Shown here: one piece after another, positions 37,386 to 46,541 of the stretch | Position numbering within the stretch: position 1 is the stretch's first letter | How the letters are laid out: each line of letters starts with the position of its first letter | Source: Pedobacter aquatilis | GTDB taxonomy: Bacteria > Bacteroidota > Bacteroidia > Sphingobacteriales > Sphingobacteriaceae | Direction of reading: 5' to 3' | DNA: 58,482 nucleotides | NCBI RefSeq assembly: GCF_030409415.1 | Contig: NZ_JAUFPW010000024.1 | Span: forward strand, 1-58,482 | Notes under the pieces: model-generated | Told to the model about the DNA's origin: nothing | What the model saw: only the letters and a program-made list of their open reading frames with translations | The model's database searches: none | Translations under genes and position numbers: made by a program

Positions 37386-40300
37386 CTAGAATGTTACATT
37401 TAAGTTAAAACCATAAATTCTTGTTGGAGGAGCAATGTAATCTGAGATACCAGTAGAGTTACCATCAGTAAAGTTGAATTCAGGATCGGTAAAGATATTT
37501 TCTTTAGGTAACCAAGTTAATAAGTTCCGACCTACCAAACCTATGCTGGCTCTTTTAACAACTTTTTGCTTACTTAGCCAAGATGCAGGAAGATTATAAG
37601 TTAAAGATAACTCTCTTAATTTAACAAAGGTTGCATCGGTAACATAGTTTTCTTGAATGTTTCTGTATTGACCATACCAGTAATCAAAACCACCATCGGC
37701 AGTTTTAACAGCGGTATTTGCGACAAAATTACCAGAACCAACAGGCGATTCAATAGATGAATTTGGCACTACAAATGGTAACCTGTCATATTGAGCACTC
37801 GTATAAGATAAACCAGTAAAATCATTCAAGTTACCTAAAATGTTGTAGAAAACGTTACCCGTTCTATAATCGATTTGACCCGCCAAAGTAAAGTTTTTGT
37901 AACGTACACTTGTATTAAAGCCTAGGTTAGTTGGTGCATTTGTTTGACCTTGATTCAATAAGGATCCTGCTCTTTTTGGATAACCTGTTGTTCCATCTAC
38001 CACAATTCTTCCTTGAGGATCTCTTAGATAAGCGGTAGTTTTGATAACCGGATAAGCTTCACCTTTAACAGCATATACATAGGCTGAGTTTGCATATCCG
38101 CCAAGAGGAATTTCATTAACACCTTGATACAAATCAACAACTTTGTTATTGAAATGCGAATAGTTAATACCCACATTCCACGTCCAGTCTGTACTTCTAA
38201 CTGCAATTGCTCTCAAACTTAACTCAATTGTTTTGTTTGTAACGCGACCAGCATTAACATAGGCGTTACTGTAACCAGTAGCAAAAGAGGTTGAGATAGG
38301 AATAATCTGACCTTTTGAATCGCTGTAAGCATAAGTACCCTCAAAGTTAATTCTATCGTTAAAGAAACCTAACTGGATACCACCCTCATAAGATTTTACG
38401 AACTCAGGTTGTAAATCTGGATTGGCAAAAGTATTACCAACTGAGAAACCTGGAAGGTTTCCGTAAGGAAATCCTGAACTGATGTTAAAAGCCGTTTCTA
38501 AGTTATACGCACCTAAGTTTACATTTGCTGTTTTGTTAGCAGATACATAAGCCTTACCAAATGAAATTGGACTATTTTCTTTAATAGAAGGGAAAGCATT
38601 TGAAAATACAAATGATAATGCCGCAGCAGGATAGAAGTATGATCTGTTATTTGCATTTAATACTGAAATCCATTCATTTCTTCCCGTAACTGCTAAGTGT
38701 AAATAATCTTTATAATCTACATTAAACTCACCAAAAACAGCTACCTGTCTTCTTTGTGTATATCTAGACTCAACCGTTGCTTCACCAACACGGTTTGAGA
38801 CATTATATAAACCTGGAACAACTAAAGCATTAGCTGTTTCTGATGTGAACTTAGTATAGTCGTTTCTTACGTTGTTACCTGCAAGTAAACTGAATTTGAA
38901 GTCGCCAACGCTGTGATTAGCTTGTAAAATGATATCAGAGTTTAATCTTCTGAAATTATCTGCTCTATCCGTTACACTACCACTATTATTAGTTGGCCTA
39001 TCATAAGCAGTCGTGTAGGCAACTTTTTGATAGTATTGTTTGTAATTACTGTTGGTATTAAAAACGCCTAATCTGTAAGTAGCCGTTAACCATTTAGCAA
39101 ACTCGTACTTTAATTCACCTGTACCATTAAAAGTTTCGGTGCGAGTATTTCTACGGTTGTTATCAATTTCCCAGTAAGGATTTACATAATAACCAGAAAA
39201 GTATCCATTAGGAGTAGCGAACTGATTATTTTCCCAATCTTTTAACTGAGTAATCGGAACATTCTGCGGGATATTTAATAAGTTGTTGTAAACGTTTGAT
39301 GAAGTCACTTTTGGATTGGCTACAGCATAGTTTGCAGTAAATGATGCCGTTAATTTACCGAAAGTACGGCTAGCGTTCATTCTAGCACTAGTTCTTCTGT
39401 TTTCATCTTTAGGGATAATACCTTTGATAGCAACATCTTGTACAGAGAAGAAATAAGTTGATTTTTCATCACCACCAGAAAAAGATAGGTCGTTCTGGAA
39501 AGTTCTACCAGTATCCCAGAAATTCATTTTCTCATTTTCGATGGCCGAATAAGGCAATTTCCATTCTGCGCCATTTGCCAAGGTTGGACCAACAGTTACA
39601 ATGCTTCCATCGTATTTTGGACCCCAAGATGTATTCTCGAAAGGAACATAAGTATTTAGATCGTAACCGTTACCAAAAGATTCCTGCATTTTAGGCATGT
39701 AAGCAACCGTTTCTAATGAAGTTGTGCTGCTAAAGTTTACTTGGTTGTTACCGCTTTTACCCTTTTTAGTTGTTACAATTAAAACACCATTTACACCTTC
39801 AGAACCGTAAAGAGAAGCTGCGTTAGCACCTTTAAGTACAGTTACATCTTCTACATCATTTGGATTTAAGGCAGCTAAAACGTCTTTTGGAACAGGAACA
39901 CCATCTACAACAATTAATGCCTCGTTGTTACCAGTTAATGAACGGTTACCACGTAAAATAACACGGGTAGTTGGATTTACACCGTTGTTATTTAAGTTGA
40001 TTTGCAAACCTGCTACCTTAGAAGCTAAACCTGTAACTAAATTTGTTACTTTACCCTCTGTTAAAGATTTGTTATCAAGCGTTTGACTGCTATAACCAGT
40101 AGTTGCAGCAGATCTTCTGATACCTAGAGATGTTGTAATTACAACTTCGTTTAATGATTGAGCGTCAGAAACCAAAACAACATTAATTGTGTTCGATGTA
40201 CCAACTGCTTTTGATTGTTTTGCGTACCCGATTGAAGTAAATTCAAGGACGGTACCAGCCCCAACATTAAGAGTAAATTTACCAGTTGCATCGGTAGATG

Positions 40301-40454
40301 TTCCAGTGTTAGCTCCCTTAATTCTCACGCTTACACCCGGAATCGGCAATTTGTCGTCCTCTGAAGTAACCGTTCCAGTGATTGTTCTATCTTGCGCCAT
40401 TGCAGAAAATGCAACGCACAAAAGTATGAACAAACTTTGTAGAAGTTTTTTCAT
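37386..40454 (-). CDS. SusC/RagA family TonB-linked outer membrane transporter, pair 4
   Basis: A 1022-residue TonB-dependent importer. Same leader type (MKKLLQSLFILL) and CarboxypepD_reg-like domain, but the plug differs: ITTSLGIRRSAATTGYSSQ, LRGNRSLTGNNEALIVVDG and LKGANAASLYGSEGVNG. This is the subtype that accompanies SusD-like_2 lipoproteins. The barrel ends FNLNVTF. A TTTG-N20-TACTTTAG arrangement upstream is a possible promoter (one mismatch in -7). A hairpin at 40627-40668 separates it from the M14 peptidase gene. Confidence 0.97.
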   Translation of the reverse strand: MKKLLQSLFILLCVAFSAMAQDRTITGTVTSEDDKLPIPGVSVRIKGANTGTSTDATGKFTLNVGAGTVLEFTSIGYAKQSKAVGTSNTINVVLVSDAQSLNEVVITTSLGIRRSAATTGYSSQTLDNKSLTEGKVTNLVTGLASKVAGLQINLNNNGVNPTTRVILRGNRSLTGNNEALIVVDGVPVPKDVLAALNPNDVEDVTVLKGANAASLYGSEGVNGVLIVTTKKGKSGNNQVNFSSTTSLETVAYMPKMQESFGNGYDLNTYVPFENTSWGPKYDGSIVTVGPTLANGAEWKLPYSAIENEKMNFWDTGRTFQNDLSFSGGDEKSTYFFSVQDVAIKGIIPKDENRRTSARMNASRTFGKLTASFTANYAVANPKVTSSNVYNNLLNIPQNVPITQLKDWENNQFATPNGYFSGYYVNPYWEIDNNRRNTRTETFNGTGELKYEFAKWLTATYRLGVFNTNSNYKQYYQKVAYTTAYDRPTNNSGSVTDRADNFRRLNSDIILQANHSVGDFKFSLLAGNNVRNDYTKFTSETANALVVPGLYNVSNRVGEATVESRYTQRRQVAVFGEFNVDYKDYLHLAVTGRNEWISVLNANNRSYFYPAAALSFVFSNAFPSIKENSPISFGKAYVSANKTANVNLGAYNLETAFNISSGFPYGNLPGFSVGNTFANPDLQPEFVKSYEGGIQLGFFNDRINFEGTYAYSDSKGQIIPISTSFATGYSNAYVNAGRVTNKTIELSLRAIAVRSTDWTWNVGINYSHFNNKVVDLYQGVNEIPLGGYANSAYVYAVKGEAYPVIKTTAYLRDPQGRIVVDGTTGYPKRAGSLLNQGQTNAPTNLGFNTSVRYKNFTLAGQIDYRTGNVFYNILGNLNDFTGLSYTSAQYDRLPFVVPNSSIESPVGSGNFVANTAVKTADGGFDYWYGQYRNIQENYVTDATFVKLRELSLTYNLPASWLSKQKVVKRASIGLVGRNLLTWLPKENIFTDPEFNFTDGNSTGISDYIAPPTRIYGFNLNVTF

Positions 40455-40626
40455 AATTTGAAAATAGGTTAGTTAATGATAGTTAATAAAGTACTAAAGT
40501 ATAGTTACTTGGCAATAACACCAAATTTATCTTTAACATTTTTTAACATTTAACACTTCAAATTATGTTATGCCCACACCCTCAACATTAAAGTTACATT
40601 AAAATCAAAAGTGATTAACAAATTAA

Positions 40627-40668
40627 AGCCGAATTATAATCGCATTAAATCGCTATTATAATTCGGCT
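40627..40668 (-). terminator. Hairpin after the M14 peptidase gene
   Basis: AGCCGAATTATAAT, a 14-base loop, ATTATAATTCGGCT: a perfect 14-bp stem, followed by TTTAATTTG on the minus strand. It should limit read-through from the peptidase into SusCD pair 4. Confidence 0.75.
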
Positions 40669-40705
40669 AAAATCTTGAAATTCATTAAATTTAGATTAGA
40701 ATTTG

Positions 40706-43201
40706 CTAGTAGCTACAAAAGATAATATTTCCGAATAGTGTTTTTCCACCTTCCCAAAAATTTCTAAAAAGTGGATCATTTGCAAGGTAAACAATGCTTC
40801 CTCTTCCAGAATGCTGAACACCAATTAATAATCCAGTTTTTAATTCTTCGCGGACTTTTTTACCAACAACACCTGCCATTAAACTTTTATCAGTTAGCTG
40901 CCCAACATTCCAGCCTTTGGTTAAGGGTTCATAAATTTTGCTATCGGTTTTAAGTGAGTAATAGTTTTTACCTAAACCGTAAGCAAACGGATGCGAAGCA
41001 TCCATGTTAATTTTATAAATCGCTCCTGGAATGCTGTTTTCATAATCGTCTCTATCCTTATCTTTAAAAAGAAGTTTGCTCGGTTCTGGCTTTGCATCTT
41101 TTTTAACAACTGCCTCTTTCTTTTTAATGTCGAAGCCTTTTTTATCCAGCACACTTTCTATAGCATCTTCCATTAAAATTAACTTACCACCTCTATTAAT
41201 CCAACCTTTTAATCCTTCATCAATAAAGTTGGTGTAACTCCCATCAGGAAGAATTACCGTATTTACCTTATTAATATCCAAATTATTTAAATCTCTGGCA
41301 TTGATTATAACTGGTGATAAACCCAAATCATGTTCTACATGAAACCAAACCTCACCGAAGGCTAAAGAGGAAACTTCATTACCTGAAACGATGGCAACTT
41401 TTGGTTGTTTCAAAATCGGGTAAACTGATGAGCCAAAATCCTTTCCTTTATCTACGAAACCACTTGTAATTGCTTGAACAGGCTTGCCTACTGCTTTGGC
41501 AATTTTAACAACCTTATCTCTTAAAGTTTTAATAGTTTTCTCATTTTCAACTCTTAGAACAATTAATGTTCCTGCCGGATAATCCTTTCCAGCAACAGTA
41601 AAAGCCTGATCTGCTTGTCTGACTTTAATATTTTCCTTTTGCAGAGCGCTTAATATTTGTGCATCTTCACTGGTTCCCCATCCAAACAACCAAGCTAAAG
41701 GTTTATCTAAATCATTAGAAACAAGTTCTGCCTCTTGCATTGAACTGTATTTTCCTTTGATGCTTTCTTTACTTGCATAGGCTTTTAATCCATAAACATA
41801 AGGCAAAGCCCAAGCCGTAATATCGTAAGTATTTGAATCGGTTACAAAAGTTTGAGGTTCTAAAAGCACATTTGCTAAAACCGCACGAGATTGTTGAAGA
41901 TTTACTACTAAATCATTACGACCAATAGTAAAATTTTCCTCTTTTTGCGTATCATAATCGTAACCTCTGCCGCCTTTATCGCTGCCAAAGGCAAACTCAA
42001 TTTTATTTTTTGTTAAAAGTTCTGCTAGTTTTTTTAAGCGTGATAAATTGGTTGGTTTAATAATATAACTTTTATAAATGCCTGGAGCAGTAGTTAACTC
42101 TTGTTGAAAGTATTTCTTATACTCATCTAATAGTTTAGTGTGATTTAGAGATGTAACTTCAAGTGTCGACATTCCTGTTGTGTAGTGATGTGCGATTCTA
42201 TCTTTAAGTGTTAAAGTATCACCATCGTTTGTTACCACTGATAAACCTGCCCTGATTCCGCCTTGCTCGTAAGTCATACCAATTGCGCCATTGTACAAAG
42301 GATAAGTATCTCCATAAGATGGATAAAGTAAATCGAATCGCTCTTTTGTAAAATATTGCCAACCTTCCGCATCGAAATATTTTGCATTATTTTTTCCTAC
42401 AACAACTTGAAAACTCTTTTGCCAAGGCGTAACAGTTTGATGCACAGGTTCTGCCGCAGGCGCAAAATAATAGGGGTCATTGTAGCTTTGTTCATGAAAA
42501 TCTACATGTACCTGAGGCATCCACTGGTTGTATAAATTTAATCTTTGCTTACTTTCTAACTGTGTTTGCCAAGCCCAGTCTCGGTTTAAATCAAAATAAT
42601 AATGGTTTGGTCTGCCACCTGGCCAAGGCTCGATATGTTCTCTTGATGTTGGATCTGAACTTGGCTTACTGCCAACAACGCTGTTAAAGTAATTTACGTA
42701 ACGGTCTCTACCATCAGGATTTAAACATGGGTCGATTACTACAACGGTATTTCTTAGCCATTCATTTGCTTGTTGATTTGTTCCTGAAGCAAGATTGTAA
42801 AGCATTTTCATCGAAGTTTCTGTAGAATTTGCTTCGTTACCATGCACATTATAGCTTAACCACAAAATACCAGGTTGATTTGCTAAATCGACACCGCTTG
42901 ATTTACCCGTAGCAAGTGAAAGGTTATTATTCCTGATTTGCTCAACTTTAGAAATATTTTCTGGTGATGAAATTACTGCAACTATCAAAGGCCTTCCTTC
43001 ATTGGTTTTACCATATTCAATTAACTTTACATTTTTTGAAGAAGCCAAAGCGGTTTGTCTGAAATAATCGGCCACTTTATAATGGGGCGTGAAATGTGTT
43101 CCGAGTTCATAGCCTAAAAATTCATCAGGCGTTTTTACCTGAGCTGAAACAAAAAATACAGAGACAAGAGTAAGCAGACAAAGCGTTAGAATTTTCTTCA
43201 T
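40706..43201 (-). CDS. Exported M14 family zinc carboxypeptidase
   Basis: An 831-residue exported metallopeptidase. Signal peptide 1-20 (VSA-Q). The M14 domain shows zinc ligands His120 and Glu123 (NVHGNEAN), NPDGR at 161-165 for substrate binding, His236 (VDFHEQ) as third ligand, and Glu312 (MTYEQGG) as the general base. After about residue 380 a long C-terminal part resembles the glutamine-amidotransferase-like domain often attached to such peptidases. It should release C-terminal residues from peptides outside the cytoplasm. It diverges from murF and lies upstream of SusCD pair 4, suggesting, but not proving, a link to peptide uptake. Confidence 0.92.
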   Translation of the reverse strand: MKKILTLCLLTLVSVFFVSAQVKTPDEFLGYELGTHFTPHYKVADYFRQTALASSKNVKLIEYGKTNEGRPLIVAVISSPENISKVEQIRNNNLSLATGKSSGVDLANQPGILWLSYNVHGNEANSTETSMKMLYNLASGTNQQANEWLRNTVVVIDPCLNPDGRDRYVNYFNSVVGSKPSSDPTSREHIEPWPGGRPNHYYFDLNRDWAWQTQLESKQRLNLYNQWMPQVHVDFHEQSYNDPYYFAPAAEPVHQTVTPWQKSFQVVVGKNNAKYFDAEGWQYFTKERFDLLYPSYGDTYPLYNGAIGMTYEQGGIRAGLSVVTNDGDTLTLKDRIAHHYTTGMSTLEVTSLNHTKLLDEYKKYFQQELTTAPGIYKSYIIKPTNLSRLKKLAELLTKNKIEFAFGSDKGGRGYDYDTQKEENFTIGRNDLVVNLQQSRAVLANVLLEPQTFVTDSNTYDITAWALPYVYGLKAYASKESIKGKYSSMQEAELVSNDLDKPLAWLFGWGTSEDAQILSALQKENIKVRQADQAFTVAGKDYPAGTLIVLRVENEKTIKTLRDKVVKIAKAVGKPVQAITSGFVDKGKDFGSSVYPILKQPKVAIVSGNEVSSLAFGEVWFHVEHDLGLSPVIINARDLNNLDINKVNTVILPDGSYTNFIDEGLKGWINRGGKLILMEDAIESVLDKKGFDIKKKEAVVKKDAKPEPSKLLFKDKDRDDYENSIPGAIYKINMDASHPFAYGLGKNYYSLKTDSKIYEPLTKGWNVGQLTDKSLMAGVVGKKVREELKTGLLIGVQHSGRGSIVYLANDPLFRNFWEGGKTLFGNIIFCSY

Positions 43202-43286
43202 TTTAAAATAAAATTTACCTAATGTACAAATTTTGTTTTTTGTTGATGCTAAAGCTTAATTTTACAGCATATTTTTTACGATAAGT

Positions 43287-44585
43287 ATGTTGACAACCGA
43301 AAAGCTTTACGAATTTTATCTGGCAAACCCCTTAATATCAACTGATACCAGAAGCATTACGAATGGAAGTATCTTCTTTGCTTTAAAGGGTGATAATTTT
43401 AATGCGAATGAATTTGCGCAACAAGCTGTTGAAAAAGGTGCATCGTATGCCATTGTTGATGAGGCAAAATATGCGAATGACCATTGTCTCTTGGTTGATG
43501 ATGTTTTATCTGCTTTGCAGGATTTGGCTCGTCATCATCGTAAACAATTAAAAATTCCGGTAATCGGTTTAACCGGAAGTAATGGCAAAACAACCAGTAA
43601 AGAATTGGTAAATGCTGTTTTAGCAGAGCGATATAAAACTTTTGCCACTTTCGGCAACTTGAATAACCATATTGGTGTTCCGCTTTCTATTCTTTCTGTT
43701 AAAAGTGATGTGGAAATTGCCATTATTGAAATGGGGGCTAATCATCAAAAAGAAATAGAATTACTTTGCATAATTGCACAGCCAACACATGGAATTATTA
43801 CCAACGTTGGCATGGCGCATTTAGATGGTTTTGGAGGTTTTGAAGGTGTAAAGAAGGGCAAAGCCGAACTTTATGCATATCTAAAGCAAACAAATGGCTA
43901 TACGTTCATCAACAGAGATAATAATTTTTTACTGGAGATGAGCGCAACCGCCGGCTTAAATAAACTAATTTACTATGGCACAGAAAATGGGAACACCATT
44001 AAAGGTAGTTTAAAAAGCAGCGATCCTTATATCGAGGTTGACTGGACCAATCATGAAGTTTTTTCAACAGTAAAAACAAACCTAACAGGCAGCTATAATT
44101 TTGAAAATATTTTAGCCGCAATTTGTATAGGTGATTTTTTTGATATGGATGCCGAGGAGATTAACAAAGGTTTGTCAAACTATCAGCCAAAAAATAACCG
44201 ATCTCAATTAACAAAAACAGAAAACAATACCGTGATTTGCGATTTCTACAATGCAAATCCAAGCAGCATGAGCGCCGCATTAAATAACATTTCTACGCTA
44301 TCGGCTTCGAGCAAAACCGTAATATTCGGCGATATGTTTGAGCTTGGACCAGAATCTGCAGAACAACATGAAATTATCGCAGAACAGGTAGCTAACAGCG
44401 GATTAAACGAAATCATCCTGATAGGAAAATACTTTTTCGTGTTGAAAGATAAAGTTAAAGCCACCTTTTTTGAAACACCAGCTGAAGCCGCAATCTACCT
44501 GCAAGAAAATCCGGTTAAAAATAATTTGATTTTGCTAAAAGGTTCAAGAGGAATGAAATTGGAAAGTTTGTTACAATATTTGTAA
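43287..44585 (+). CDS. murF: UDP-N-acetylmuramoyl-tripeptide--D-alanyl-D-alanine ligase
   Basis: Cytoplasmic Mur ligase that adds D-Ala-D-Ala to the UDP-MurNAc-tripeptide, the last soluble step of the peptidoglycan precursor. 432 residues. Seen: N-terminal STDTRSITNGSIFFAL substrate-binding part, P-loop GLTGSNGKTT at 94-103, EMGANH in the central domain (the MurF-type motif), NVGMAHLDGFG, and DFYNANPSSM in the C-terminal domain. Its stop codon directly abuts the stop of the convergent gldH. It stands apart from the main mur cluster. Confidence 0.96.
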   Translation: MLTTEKLYEFYLANPLISTDTRSITNGSIFFALKGDNFNANEFAQQAVEKGASYAIVDEAKYANDHCLLVDDVLSALQDLARHHRKQLKIPVIGLTGSNGKTTSKELVNAVLAERYKTFATFGNLNNHIGVPLSILSVKSDVEIAIIEMGANHQKEIELLCIIAQPTHGIITNVGMAHLDGFGGFEGVKKGKAELYAYLKQTNGYTFINRDNNFLLEMSATAGLNKLIYYGTENGNTIKGSLKSSDPYIEVDWTNHEVFSTVKTNLTGSYNFENILAAICIGDFFDMDAEEINKGLSNYQPKNNRSQLTKTENNTVICDFYNANPSSMSAALNNISTLSASSKTVIFGDMFELGPESAEQHEIIAEQVANSGLNEIILIGKYFFVLKDKVKATFFETPAEAAIYLQENPVKNNLILLKGSRGMKLESLLQYL

Positions 44586-45077
44586 TTATTCTACTTCTTC
44601 AACTAAAATGCCAGCATCGGCAACCTCTAAGAGTGGATTATCACGCATGTTTTGTTCAATTTCTATTGAAAACTTACCGTTTCTAGGAAAATGATGTTTG
44701 GTAAGTAGTGGCAAATTATAGTTAAAAATATTACCAGAACCACTACCAAGCCATTCACCATCATTTTTAGCTAATTTATACTGATATCTTTTGGTTATTT
44801 TATTTTTCCCATCGATAAAATGCACCAATATAAAGATGTTAGAATATTTATAATCTGCAGTATGCCTCAACTTAAAATATATGTTGTAGCTTTTGCTATT
44901 GTCTTTAATATCAAAAGAAGTAATTATCCGGTTTCTGTAAGTCCATTTGCGATCGGTAATTTCATTATTACCATCTACAATAACGGGCTTACATCCTAAA
45001 AAAAATATAGCAATTAATAAAATGCAAAATAAGTGTGCAAATCTCTTATTCTGCAGCTGGTTTATTATCTGAGCCAT
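44586..45077 (-). CDS. gldH: Gliding motility lipoprotein GldH
   Basis: A 163-residue lipoprotein from ATG 45077 (MAQIINQLQ); the frame is open further upstream to 45185, but that part overlaps the upstream gene and has no signal features. Lipobox FFLGC with Cys29. Mature part matches GldH: RKWTYRNRIITSFDIKD, YNIYFKLRHTADYKYSNI, and LPLLTKHHFPRNGKFSIEIE. GldH is needed for gliding motility in Flavobacterium and occurs with type IX secretion, though many non-motile Bacteroidota keep it. It overlaps the PSP1 gene by 32 bases, so translation is coupled. Confidence 0.87.
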   Translation of the reverse strand: MAQIINQLQNKRFAHLFCILLIAIFFLGCKPVIVDGNNEITDRKWTYRNRIITSFDIKDNSKSYNIYFKLRHTADYKYSNIFILVHFIDGKNKITKRYQYKLAKNDGEWLGSGSGNIFNYNLPLLTKHHFPRNGKFSIEIEQNMRDNPLLEVADAGILVEEVE

Positions 45078-46539
45078 TTTCTTTGCGGCGATTATTGTTT
45101 TTTCTTCTGTTATTTCTATTCCTGTTTCGATTTTGTTCCACTTTATTTTCATCAACCCCCGCACTTCCGTCAGCACTAACAACAAGCGGCTTTTGCTCGC
45201 TTTGAGGCTTTTGGTTTTTATGTTGAGGCTTTGGTCCGTTTACATGTGCAGGCTTAGGTACTGGCTGAGACTGATTTCTTTGATTTTGTTGTGGTCTCTG
45301 CCCTTGTTGTTGTGGCTTTCCATTACCTTGTTTTTGCTCCTGATTTTGAGGACGTTGATTTGGGTTTGTATTTGGACCTCTCTCGCCTCTGTTCTGATTA
45401 TTTTTGCTCTTTTTATTTTTGTTGTTTTTATTTCTAGAACGTTCATCCAACCTGGTTAAGCTATCCTGACCAACAACATTTTCATAATCAAAAGATTTTT
45501 CGATAATAACAGGTGCGGAGATTTGTACGGCTTCTTGTTTTAAGTTTGGCGCTTTTTTACCAGCCTTATTCATGGCCATAATTTCTTTTACACGAGCTGC
45601 AGCAACCGGAATCCAGTTTTCATCGCCTTGATAGCTAAACCACATTACCTTTTTAAAGATGTCGGTTTTTTGATGTCGGGCATAACCAGCTTCTGTATCA
45701 AGGTTTTCAATTCTGTCCGGAATATCTTTTAAGGCATCTAAATAAGTATCAAGTTCGTAATTTAAGCAGCACTTTAACTTTCCGCACTGGCCGGCAAGTT
45801 TTAATGTGTTTAGAGATAAATTTTGGTAACGTGCTGCAGCCGTAGAAACGGTTTTAAAGTTTGTTAACCAGGTTGAGCAGCATAATTCTCGGCCACAAGA
45901 ACCAATACCGCCTAAACGGCCGGCTTCCTGGCGCATTCCAATCTGGCGCATTTCTATACGAATACGGAAACTTTCGGCCATTTTTTTTATCAGTTCCCTG
46001 AAATCAACACGTCCATCCGCGGTATAAAAAAAAGTTGCTTTTGTTTTGTCTGCCTGATAATCAACATCGCTAATTTTCATTGATAAACGCAAATCCAACG
46101 CCAGTTTGCGTGCCTTATGCATGGTTTCCCATTCCATCCCTTTGGCGGCATTCCATTTTTCAACATCGGCCTCAGTTGCTTTACGGTATATTTTTTTTGT
46201 AACCTGATCGATGCTGGTTTTTCTGCGTTTCATTTGAACACGAACCAATTCTCCTGTTAGCGAAACGTGGCCAACATCAAAACCTCCGGTTGGGCCTTCA
46301 ACCGCAACTAATTCACCTATTTCGAGGTAAATGTTATCTGTGTTAACAAAAAACTCCTTACGAGAACCTTTAAATTTTATTTCGGTAACCTGAAAAGGTT
46401 TATAATTTGAGGGCATATCCAAGTTGGATAGCCAATCGTGAACTTCCATTGTTTGGCACCCACCGGTACCGCAAGAGCCATTACTTTTGCATCCATTAGG
46501 GGTGCAACCACCACCTGTAGAACAACTTCCACATCCCAT
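45046..46539 (-). CDS. ricT: PSP1 domain protein, RicT/YaaT-like
   Basis: A 497-residue cytoplasmic protein. The first 28 residues hold six Cys in a Gly-rich context (MGCGSCSTGGGC...). The PSP1 domain follows (about 50-330) with FKGSRKEFFVN, RVDFRELIKKMAESFRIRIE, IGSCGRELCCSTWL and LAGQCGKLKCCLNYE, the Cys motifs that in Bacillus RicT bind Fe-S clusters. From about 365 the tail is a low-complexity Gln/Asn/Lys/Arg-rich stretch, probably disordered and perhaps RNA-binding. Bacillus RicT helps RNase Y; the role in Bacteroidota is unknown. It is second in a holB-ricT-gldH operon, 2 bp after the first gene. Confidence 0.9.
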   Translation of the reverse strand: MGCGSCSTGGGCTPNGCKSNGSCGTGGCQTMEVHDWLSNLDMPSNYKPFQVTEIKFKGSRKEFFVNTDNIYLEIGELVAVEGPTGGFDVGHVSLTGELVRVQMKRRKTSIDQVTKKIYRKATEADVEKWNAAKGMEWETMHKARKLALDLRLSMKISDVDYQADKTKATFFYTADGRVDFRELIKKMAESFRIRIEMRQIGMRQEAGRLGGIGSCGRELCCSTWLTNFKTVSTAAARYQNLSLNTLKLAGQCGKLKCCLNYELDTYLDALKDIPDRIENLDTEAGYARHQKTDIFKKVMWFSYQGDENWIPVAAARVKEIMAMNKAGKKAPNLKQEAVQISAPVIIEKSFDYENVVGQDSLTRLDERSRNKNNKNKKSKNNQNRGERGPNTNPNQRPQNQEQKQGNGKPQQQGQRPQQNQRNQSQPVPKPAHVNGPKPQHKNQKPQSEQKPLVVSADGSAGVDENKVEQNRNRNRNNRRKNNNRRKENGSDNKPAAE

Positions 46540-46541
46540 AG

